In this document: piece after piece, positions 10,736-22,700 of the stretch
Position numbering within the stretch: position 1 is the stretch's first letter
How the letters are laid out: every line of letters begins with the position of its first letter
Notes under the pieces: model-generated
Told to the model about the DNA's origin: nothing
What the model saw: only the letters and a program-made list of their open reading frames with translations
Database searches by the model: none
Source of the DNA: Anisus vortex
Lineage: Eukaryota > Mollusca > Gastropoda > Planorbidae
Assembly (NCBI GenBank): GCA_949126835.1
Contig: OX421501.1
Coordinates: forward strand, 2,662,117 to 2,726,116
Length of the DNA stretch: 64,000 nucleotides
Direction: 5' to 3'
Translations under genes and position numbers: made by a program

Positions 10736-13700
10736 ATGGCTGAAAAGGTAAGTACTAGTACTAGTACGAAAATGTTTGGTAGTCTAGTGCCTTTTTTTTA
10801 ACAATAACTTCCGAATAAAACTATTTTAAGTTGAACAGATTCAGAAAAGCGCTTTAAGTTTCACTTTAAGTGAATTTCTACACTGAGTTCTTCATTATTA
10901 GTATATTCATAGTATACATATGGCTCTGTCGAGGCAATTGAAAAAAAATATGTGGTCTTTGTTTTCTTTTTTAAAAAAATGTTTACACAAGAAACTAGAA
11001 TATAAAATAAAAAAATTCTACCTATAGAATGTCTAGACAAACTATACAAGGATACGCATTATTCTGTATAAACAATGAACCAGAGAGAGAAAAAAACAAA
11101 GACTCTAATAAGATGGACTGTTTGCTCTATTTAAGAGCTTATATGTTCTTTTTCCGTGTGCATCCAATACCGCTGACTTCTACGCTCCTACATTTGCTTA
11201 AATTTTTCCGCTGTAGGCTATACAACTTTCGATTTTAATTTTTCATTGAGAAAATCATTGCGATTAAATAAAGCGGAAGTGTACAGTGCAAAAGGGAATC
11301 GGGAATTTCGAAAAGAAGTCATTCGTGTCATCAAATAGCAGAAATAATTCAAGAAAGCGGTCCATCTTATTATAGTTTTTGGATAAAGAAACGCAAAAAG
11401 GAGTACGGGTCGCAGAGAAGAAGGTTATACTGTATTATACTGGACTCTGGCTGACTTTGGGCCTGTGGATATTTGTTATAATGTGTACTGTTTTATTTAT
11501 TGACCTTCTTTAAATTTCATTGGCCCCGAAGCAATGTACTGGATTCACCTCCCTTTCATTGGACCTGATCCAGATTCAGTAAAGAGCTATTATGCTCATT
11601 ACGAATATTAATTAATATTCACGCCAATTCACGCATAACAAGTGTAACACCTTTTGTAAATGAATAAATCTTGAAACTATTCTGGAAAGATTAAGGCTAG
11701 ACTCTATGCTTTTAAAAAAATTGTTTTTGTTTTTCTAGGCCGAAAAGCCTGAAGATTCCCAAAATCTGGATGAAGAATCGCACAAGGGAAACTCAGAGGT
11801 ACCCGACGAACAAGCCAGACGCAGAGCAGAGTTACTTACCCCTGAAAGTTTGCAGGTGATCTTTAGCTATGGACGTTTCTTAGGTCATATGCAAATGTAT
11901 TCATGTGACCTTTTGAAAATTGAAGTAATGAATGTTTTACTTCCGGTTGTTGAAGCAAAGGAAGAAAAGCATTGGAAATGGATGCAGGCTTTGGTTGCGT
12001 TCCTTTTTGTTCCGCTAGTAAATCAAAGTGCAGGCTCATTTCATTTCACAGATTTCCCAAAGAGAAAAACATGATTAAAGAACGAGTCGTTAAAATTCGT
12101 AGGGGTGTAGGATCTAAATTTCAGGTGAGGCTTTAGTTTAAATAAGACACACATCTTGACTCTTCTTACTGATTACTGACTAAGTCACTTACTGTGTGTT
12201 TCTATTGACTGTGAAAGTTTAGTTTAGATTTTAGATCTATCTAGACTAGCGCTAATTAAACCTAAAATAAATTAAAAAACGGGTAGTCCTTGTTGTTATT
12301 GTCTTCTAGTTAGACGTAAGCAATTATATATATATATATATTTAAAAGATATGCAAGACAGTTTGAAGACTAGTCTCAGTCTCACCCTCTCAGCTTGGCA
12401 CTGACGAGCGTTGGCTGTAGTTGAAACTAGTTGTAGTCTTGACTTTATAAATAGGCCTAATTGAATTGAAATTGAATAGGCCTTTGCCTTAGTAATCCTG
12501 ATTTTCTTTATAGTAGGAGCGTCTGTAATTGTAATTATCAGTATTATAAGATATACTGATATGGTTCAGATATATTATAGCCTGTTACTGAGTGTTATAG
12601 GCAGGCCATGGGAGCAATTTATATAGGATTCTATAGGACATGGCATAGCTATAGCATAGGCCTAATTTTAATGATTTTATAATGTAACTAAATTTAACTA
12701 ACTAACTAACCCTTACTCTACTAACTTTTGATATTGAATGTTTACACAAATGTTTAAATAAAATCAGCTTTTTTGTAATCTTTTATATAAATTTTAATTT
12801 GCAGCCATAATCCAAGTCAAGAACTGCTGGAGGACAATGCTAAAAAAATAAGCCTGGCAAGCCTTTGCTAAAATTAAAATGGTGATAGCAAAAGGTAAAG
12901 CGCGGCACATAAAATTTAAATTGGCTATTATTTATACATATTAAAAAAAACTTATATGTTTCACAGTGAATTATACTAACGCAGTAACACTGCATTTCAT
13001 ATTTACAAAAAAAAATTTATTTTACAACAGACTAATAAGTATGCTATTATTTTTCAGGGAAACTGTTGATAAGGATATAGAGTATGACTCCGTATGAGTG
13101 TAGTCCTAAACTGAGCCGTACCAAAATGCTGCTGTTATCATAGGTAAGCCCAAATACTATTTGCAAAACTTTATTGCTAGGACCGTTGACACAGTTATAT
13201 TATAATACCGGTTGTGTGTAATTAATTTTTATTTAATATAACCTATAGGCTCGGCTACTATAAAAAAAATAATTGTAGATAATGTTAGTTTGCACATTAT
13301 ACTTACTATCGTAGTATGATAGTATTTGCATCTTAATTATTTGAAATTTAATTTTTGAATGAATTAATGCATGCCTTTTACAGTCTGTTTCATATTTATA
13401 AATTTAAAATTGTGTAAGTGTAACTTTTAAATATTTGTATTTGTAGAGTCATCCATGAGCAATTCACAGAAGAAAGCAACAGGCCAACTTAAAGTTGAAA
13501 ACTATTCAAGACTGTTGGTAAATTTAAGTGGAATAATTTGAGGCAACACAACAAAAAGAACCATCAGATAGCACCAGCACTGAAAAGTATGTCTACATTC
13601 AAAAAAATTTTAATACAATATTCCTCTGTGGTAGTAGTAGCACTATATATTTGTATTATTATAATATATTGTTAATTTTATTAATTGATATATACCATGT

Positions 13701-16700
13701 ATTAACCAACCTGTAGTTTGTAGACTATTTAAAAAGTCAATTTACATAGTTTACCTTACCGTTCAACTCTCATGAAACTAACCAGTACTGCTACTCTAAT
13801 AGATATAATATTTTAGACTAGACTGTTCACACAAATGTTAGAGTAAAAAAGGATGTTTATTTTTTTATTTGCAGCAAAATGTAAGACAAGAATTGCAGGA
13901 AAATGTTGGTGAAAAAGATTATGAGCCTAACAAGCCTTTGCAAAATGTTGACAACAATAGGTAAATACCCTAGAGCTAATAAGAAAAGTAGCTACTATTA
14001 TACTATACATATTGTAAACTTTCAATTGTAAGCTACACTTGTGTATATGCTGCACATATAAATTGAAAGGCATTTAAAATTAAATTCATAGATATGAGCC
14101 GCACTATTATCTATTTGGCAAAGCTATAGGGCCTATATTTTTTGTACCGGTGTACTTATTTTTATTTTCACTGTCATTGTGGCATGAAAGATCAAATAGC
14201 ATAATTATACATAATATTATAGCAACAGACAATTACATCCCAAGATTTATGCCTAGAATTTTTTAAAATTTATTTTTGCTTACACAGTTGGTAAAAAAAT
14301 GTGTGGCTTATACTTGAGTTTTTACCCTTGTATATCTGCTAGTATATTTTTTTCTTTTAAAATAAATGTATTAAAATACAGCTCTGTTTCACATGGCATT
14401 ATATATTGACGCTGCATTTTATATTTAAAAAAAAATGTATTGAACATCAGTTGTTGTTTTTTTCAGTGTAGAAAACAATTGAACAGTCTGAAGATGAGCT
14501 AGCTGTTAACAATCAACCAAGTACAACAAAGCTATTAATACAACTATAGTTGCTTTTTTATCTAGTACTAGTATAAATAAATTTCTTTTATCTATTGCCC
14601 TAGTTTTGTTTTTTACTTTATAATTATGAAAATATTGTAAAAACTAATAAAACTTTTCAAGTCAAATCAAAATGGTATTCTAATTCTAACAACGAAATAA
14701 TTGTTAAAATTAAACATGTTAAGACACTAGAAAACAATGCAGGTACCCGGTAGCTAAATGAAACAGATTGCTACCTGTTCAGAGTTATTCAGAGAACATA
14801 ATGTCGATTCTTTTAATTTGATGGATTTACAAAGTCATTTAGTTGTAGGCCTACCGGTAATCTTAAACATAAATAAGTCACTAAAAATAAACCCAAGCCA
14901 AAAGAAAATAAAAAAAACATTTAAAGTAAAACTTGTAATAACTTTAATAACAAAATTTTCTGTTCACACTATTTTAACCAAAATTCTTTGTGAATGAAAT
15001 ATTTCTAAATGAAACGATGTGGCGTCAAAACTCTTTCTCTTATCCCTGTTTCATCTGTGTAAGTTGTGGCAATTTTACATGTAATTCCAAGGCCCTAAAG
15101 TCTAAGATTAAGAAGATAAAACGATAAATACAAAAATACGGTAATTGTTTTAATCATTAAAAACTTTACAGAATTTTTACCATTAATTTATTTCAAGAAT
15201 GTGTTAATAAATGAAATATTTAAAAAAAATTATATGAGAACATTTATAATTTTATAACTTACAGCAGGAATGTACTTTAAAATCTCCATGCTGAAATCAG
15301 CTTTATGTAAATAATAAGCCAATGGCATGTCCACAGCTGCCTCTTAACCCCACCGCACAAGTGCCATGACCAGATGTGATTTCAATGTTATCTAATGAAA
15401 ATGTACATCAACCTGAAAATTAAGAATTTCTAGATTATATATGTAGTTTAAAATTCAAATGTTTCATATTGGTAAGGTTAGGACTTATGAGAAATGAACT
15501 GCATGTTATATATGCTCCTCTCATGAATAAATGGTAGATTAGTTTATGCGATTTTCCTACAACTGTAATCAGGCAGATACACAATTATGTTTAAAATAAA
15601 TTAAGATTAGCATAAAATATGCATAGGCCTACTTACTTTGAGTGAATGTGTACTTTATTATTTCTCATTGACCTAGAGCATCTTGCTCTGTAAGTGGTTA
15701 TTTCCTATACTAGCTATACCTAAGCTTACTGTGATTGTGTGTAGGCCTACTACTACGCCACTAGGCTATAAACTTTAAAGTATAATAATAATGATAGGTT
15801 TTATAACTTAAATTGTATTTATATATATAATTAATATTTAATAATGATATATAACATATGTTTCAACTTAGGCCTAGTCTTCAAATTAGGGCTAACCCGT
15901 ACTCGTACTAACTCAAGTAGCCTAATTCGTAGTCCGAGTCGCCAAGAAAAACGAAGCAGCTTAGACAGCCAGCAGTTATTTTATAATTCTTACCTTTTGC
16001 TTTAAAAGGGTATTTTTTAGCATAGTACTTATAGCCCTTAATTGTTAGCGCATCCCCTGTGTTTTAAAATACAACTTTCAACGTCATTAATTTCAAGGGA
16101 TGATGAATAGCGAGCTCTGAATTGCTCGTTGCCATGATAAATAAACCATGGAAAATAAAGCGGAAGTGAAACGTTCACACTGGAAAAAAAATAAAAAATC
16201 TGGCCAACTCATTAAGAAACGTCCATAGGCTTATAGATCAGTATGTAGCATAAATATTGTGATGTATGAGGATGAGGTTAGAATAAAATAACTCCCTTGT
16301 TTGTGTAGTTGTGATTACCTCCCTTTGTAACTGATGGTCACATTTTTTTCGTGACCCTGGGTGACCCTTGTCCGTTTGGCATGAGCGAGCGCGTGGGGAG
16401 TTTCAGGACCACGTGGTGTGTAGTTTAGAGTAGAGTGTATTGAGAGACTTGTTAGGCTGTGTTGTAATGCTTCTTGTGTTCTTCTTAAATCGTGTTATTA
16501 TTATTGACTTGAGTTGAGTTTCGGTGTTATGTGTTATGTTGAAATAAAAGTTGTAAGTAATTATTCGTGAAATCGTTTCTAGATTTCTTGGATAAAAGTT
16601 TTGGCGAGAGTTAAGGATTCTTCGAGAGTACCAAATAGTCATTGTGATAAGCTTCCCACACTATACAGCGAGACGTAACAATATAACTGTATGTCTTGGT

Positions 16701-19700
16701 CTATAGCTAAAGTATAGAACATAACCTAGTCATAATTTTAAAACAGCTGGAAACCGAAGAAGATAGATCTTTGTGGATTCACTTTTAATTCCGAATGGTA
16801 TTTTTAACTTTGTAATGTATTGCTGCTGACGCTTTGGACAAGCCCATTTGTGTCTGAACTCTGACTCACTTTACCGTTCAAGTTATTATCAATATCATGT
16901 TTGTGAACCACGTCTGCTGTTAAATTTGTTTATTTTAAATAAATAAAAGTTTGTTCAATATGCATCTAAACTGTAATGAAAATGTATAATTTAAAAAAAT
17001 GTAACTAGCCCTATCTAAAAACGAGACGTTAATTAAGTGCGTGATCTGTTTACCATTATATAGCTTTCATTCAATGTCTTTGTTATAATATCTCGTGGGC
17101 AGGAATGTGCTTCTAGATTTGATAATTTAAAACAAGTAAAGTATGCACAAAATGCACTTACATATAAACTATTATAAACTGTAATAAAAGTCTTTTTATG
17201 CATAGGCCTATATATATTAAAATATATACTAGCCTACTTTTGTATGGACACAACGAGTCCGCGGGTCAACTGGTTCTAAAAAAAATTGTTTCTTTGACTG
17301 GTTTTCTGTACTGCGGTTTCAGACACCTGAAAGATTACAAACCAGTTAGAAAAGCTAGCGAGGTATTCAATATCCCGCCTCGAGTCATATTGTTATACTC
17401 CTAAAGTTAATGGCAAACCGGCAGACGATCTTTCCTTTTTTTTCTAGCTTTCTTTCTTTCCTTTTTTTGGTTTTGTTTCAATTTTCAGGCCAATGACGTC
17501 ATTTTGAGGTCACCAACTGATTTCTAAAATGGGCAAAAAATAAAAAAATAAGACCGGACGCGTTAATTTTTGTTTCTCCTTTTTAAGGATTTAACAAATC
17601 AGATTTTTTAATTTCCCCTGAGCAATAGTGGTATTAAATAAATACTATTGTTGTCTGTAGTCTTATTATAGTGTCTAATTCATTGTCTGTTTTTTTTTGT
17701 GTTGTTGTTTTTTTTTTTCAAATTTGTCAATGTTGTAGGTAAACTTGCAATAGTGTTTGAATTATTTTTCTATCTGAGTTTGTTATAGAACTGAAAGTAG
17801 ACCGTTTTAAAACTACGCCTAATAATAAAAACACTTTAGAAAAAACACATTTTGAGCTCAACATTCATTGTAATAAAATGTTTGATTAACCCTTTGCTGT
17901 TAAATGGTATTTTATAAAAACACTTCACACATTTTATTTTTAGTTCTTTTAAAAAAGAAACAGGTTATCTTGACAAGGTTTTTATATTATAAAATAACAA
18001 CTTCTTTTCAGTAAGCTTTAAAACCTATTATACTTGGAAAACCGATGGCTCATGTTTTAGGCATTGTTATCGAACGGCACGCCTCGGAGTACCTCATCAT
18101 CATCAATCCCTTGAACATTGTGGTCGCTAAGGGGAGCGAATGGATACATCATCAGTCAGCTTTCTACACTTTTGCCAATCTTGAGCGGTTTTCAATAGTT
18201 GAGTCAAATGCTGCTCTGTCAATATTTTATGTTGTCAAGCCAGCATATCCGCTGACGGCCTCTACGACGTCCACCTTCTACGGTGCCTTGGAGAATTATT
18301 TTTTGGCAGGTTAATATGCCGCAACGCATGACCGAACCATGTCAGTTTGGGCCGTTTGATTGTTGCCAAAGGTTTTCTTGAGGACAACGATTCTTATATA
18401 CACCAGGTTGTATAAAACTAACTTTTACATCTTCTTATTCAACCAGTCTGCAGATACCCCTCCCCCCACCACCACTTTTGCAGTCAATGCCAGACAAACA
18501 TGTGGAATATCTTGTTGTTGTTTTTCTAGCTTTCTCCAGTATTGAAGTACCCTTCAAACCAAATTTATCCATAGGGACCGGTGAAGCAACGCTTCCCAGT
18601 TTCAGTGGCCACGGCATACTAGGGGGATTGTGCGGCCAGGGCAATATCCATCCGCCTTTACTTTACCCTGACTAAAGTCAGGTACATATCAGAGCTGGGT
18701 AGACTCAGGGGACACCACCTTCCAAATCCTAGCCTTCACCATGATTCGAACCCAGAACCGTCGGTACAACAGAGACAGGCACTGCCGCTCGTGCCTCTAT
18801 ATATTGCTCCAGAGTTGGTTGTTTATGGCAGTGCCGTTGCTAGGGATTCGGGGGCCCGGGGGGGGGGGCTTGACCTCTTTAGGGGCCCCTGCATTTTGAC
18901 ATTGGACATTATGACATGAGAAAAAAACAATTCGGAGACTCCTTTGGGGGCCCCCCTTCAAGTAGGGGCCCGTGGGAACTTTCGAATTTGGACTCCCCCT
19001 CCCCTAGCTACGCCACTGGTTTATAGTATGTTTGAGGTTGGCAAAATGTATGTCATTCAAGTAGAAAGTCGTCAACTATTTCATTTAGGTGAAGGGTTGG
19101 GAGAAAAGCAATTTTGGTGGTTAGGTGGATGTGTTGGGTTTATTCTTTTTTAGTGTCGATTGAAAGCTATAAGTTCTGGACTTGACTGAAATAGGATGCA
19201 CTAATCTATTATTATGTGACACCGTAGTCAATCAACATCATGTTCATATTGCCCTTGATTCGAAATCCAGAAAACTACCTTTTTTTCTCATTTATCTCAA
19301 GCATAGGACAATAATTTTCTGTATAGATGGAGCGTCTCTAACATTTAAATTAAGATAAGATCAGTTTTAAATTACCGATATGCATACAACATAACAAGAA
19401 AATAAAGACTGTTTGCTCAAATAATGATCGGACTTTGTCTCTGTTGAGATTATTTCAAGTGTAAGTGTGTATGTTTGTTGTGTCTTCTGATCTCAGAGAC
19501 TTCTAGCCGATGCCTTGACCTACAAGTCACCTGTAAAAGACCTTATCACCATTGTAAAGTGCGGTGGCGATGTCAACGGACCTGTCAAGAGAGGGCTCCG
19601 GCCGCTCCACTACGCGGTGCACTCCGGCAACATTGAAGGCATGGAGTTTCTCCTGGAGCAAGGCGCGGATGTGGACGCTCCGGACGATATTGGCTACAGG

Positions 19701-22700
19701 CCCATACACCTTTGTGCCCGAAAAGGTAAAATTCACCTTCTAGTTTTTGTTTATTTGTTTTCTTACTTAAGCTATATATTTTTCGTTGAATTAGAATTTT
19801 GAATTTTAATAGACATAATTTTACCAATAGTTAGAGTACAATCGAATGTTTAGCCAATGGGCCGTTATGCTGCTGAGACACCCTTGCCCCTTATACAAGT
19901 CAATCTTTTATGACTGACTTGTAATTTACAAGTAAAAGGGGCAAGGGTGTTAACTCTCATTAGCAATACGGCCCATTAATGTTTTTAAATGAAAATTGAA
20001 AAGAGTTTGGGAAAAGGGTAGGTGCTAACCAATCCAGATGTATACATTGACCAATTATGACCACAGGATTGTGTGAGCCACTCAAACTGCTGATTCAGCA
20101 CGGGGCCAAGGTCGACTTCTTCCTGGATGACGAGGAGAGCGCGGATACTTCCAGCAGGCAGCTGGGATATCTAACCATAGGTGAGGGACATTGAAAACAT
20201 TGGTCAGCCAGGGTGGACTGCATGGTGTCAATACTATAACTGTCTAAAAAAACGGACGGGCCTTACGTCTAGGGCGTAACAATGTACAGGAGTGAACCTG
20301 GGAGGGGGAGGCATATCAAGGCTCTGTCCGGGCGCCAGCCACTCCGAGGCATGCCGAAGGCCGTAGTGTGACGTGTCACTTATTGTACGGTTTGCACATC
20401 CACGTGCAATATGTTCTTCCACTGCGGAATTCCCCTCGGATCCTTATCGCGGTGGCTCGCCCGAATACCTGCAAATACTTGCCGTAGCGCAAATCCAGGC
20501 ACCAGGGCGGGGTTGAGGTGTGAACGCTGCGCTCATTGCTACCTCCCCACCGAGCCTCGCGGGCCTTACGGCGGTGAAATGAGTCTTGGACGCGCAGCAG
20601 GGGCTGTTTCCATATGCGTTAACCCACCGGTGTGTGCGTTTGATGCACGAGTACTGGTGGCTTCCACACTTCGCTTCTTTGAGGCCCATGGGTGCAGAAG
20701 TGGCATGCTATCAACAGCCACCAGTACAACTTTAATCTTAGACTACATTCTTTGTGTGACTGCGTTTCACAATCTTATACATTTATCTGTTTATCGAAAT
20801 GTATTCATAGATAAGATATTAATTGAAAAAAAAAGAAGTTTAATTTTTTATAGAAATCGGTTTAGAGAGGAGTTAATAGAATTGTGTTAAAAGGAAGGAC
20901 AGGTGGGCTATTATGGGCAACAGAAATGAGTTATTACATTTACGAAAGTAGACTTATTAGAGGTCTTTAGACAAAATAGGTAACTTTATGTGCTATAGCT
21001 AAAACACTTGATATATTTATTCCTGTTTGTTGTTTTTTTCAAAAAAATTAGCGACACACTGAAGTCAAATAGAATATTAAAATTACATTTTATTTTGTCA
21101 AAATGAAATATTTTCTTTACAATTTAATTTTATTTCGTATGTATAATATATGAAAAAAAGAAAACATATTTAATTATATTTCCCCAAAATAGAGCCCCTG
21201 AACATGGCGTTAGAGAACAACCACTTAGACTGCGCACGTCTGCTTCTCGAAAGTGGCGCCAAACCGAACAACCATTACTTCCTGGGCTACGAGATCAACC
21301 TTGTGCCGCTGGAGAATCTGGAATGTCTGAAGCTCTTGCTAGAGTTTGGAGCAGATCCGAATGTCTTCAGCAGGTGAGCATAGAGATATGGAATATTTTC
21401 AATGAAAAATTTATTGGACCTTACAGAGAACAGAATAGGTATTCATGTCAAACACGCGAACTATTTGGTTATGCCTATTCAGCTGCAAAGCACTGTTGCC
21501 ATCTCAGACGCATACTTGGGATATCTTGGAAGGACCGCATAACAAACAACGAGGTCTTGGAACGGGCTAATATGCCTAGCATGATCACTCTCCTTCGCCA
21601 ACGACGTCTTCGGTGGCTTGGCCATGTTTCCAGGATGGAGGATGGGCGAATCCCAAAAGACCTGCTATATGCTGAGCTCGCGGAAGGCAAGAGAGCTACC
21701 GGCCGCCCCCAACTCAGGTTCAAGGACGTCTGCAAACGTGATCTAAAGGCTATAGATGTAGAGGTCGGGAACTGGGAGAACCTTGCTCGGCACAGAAATA
21801 GTTGGAGAGGCACCTTACACACCGGTATAAATGCGGCAGAGGGCAAACTTCGCCTTATGGCGGAGGCTAAACGAGCAGCGAAGAAAAGTAGGCTGCCCCT
21901 AACAATCTCCAACGGTCCAGCTTTCAAGTGCCAGAGATGCGATAGAGCCTGTCTCTCAAGGATAGGTCTCCACAGGCACAGTCAATTTTGCAGGGCTGGC
22001 CAAATCACAGACGCGCAAATCTAATCGTCTTTCGAGACTATGGAGCCAATGATGATGATGATCGTATATATTACATATATTACATACGTTTCTTCTTTAC
22101 AGAAATAATACCTACGCTTATCTGTGATTTGAGTATTGTATCTTGATTAGGGTTTTAATATAATAAAATGTTATATTGTATTAGTTGTTCTGGCTTGTTC
22201 TGGTAACCCATTACATATCCGGGTGCCACTCTGGAAGAAAGAAGATTAAATAGTGATAAACAGACACCTCAGCAATACGAACGTAGACTACATATTTAAG
22301 TTTAAATGTATGTTAACTCGTACAATGGATAAATTATGTAAAGTAATTTATGAGACGGTCACATCTAAATTTCAATCAATTACAATGTAATGCAAATAAA
22401 CTTTTGAAATCGCCAAAATGAACTTTTTTCTTTAAAGGACATGGGACATGGGTAATTAAAACTTCCAATAAATGACAAAGTTTTTGGATAACATGAAAAT
22501 TTTGAATTTGCAAAGCTTTGTAAGAAAAAATTGTGATTTGTTGCAGATGTTTTCTTTCCGTGTTTAACCATAGATATTTAAATTTAGATCTTATATCTTC
22601 TAGATGTGGCCTGTCTCCACTGATGAAAGCCTGCAGGCAACACAACATTCGAGCAGCCAGGGTTCTCTTAGACCACGGGGCAAAGCTTGATGTCCAGCCC

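Noticed and set aside
20411..20890. 159-codon ORF in the GC-rich insert
   Set aside because: No motif, no splice sites in phase, ends in AT-rich intron; kept only as an unclassified insert.
21323..21420. LINE ORF starting within ASB exon 5 as one protein
   Set aside because: The first 33 codons are an off-frame reading of ASB exon 5 and its donor; LINE similarity starts after about 21420.
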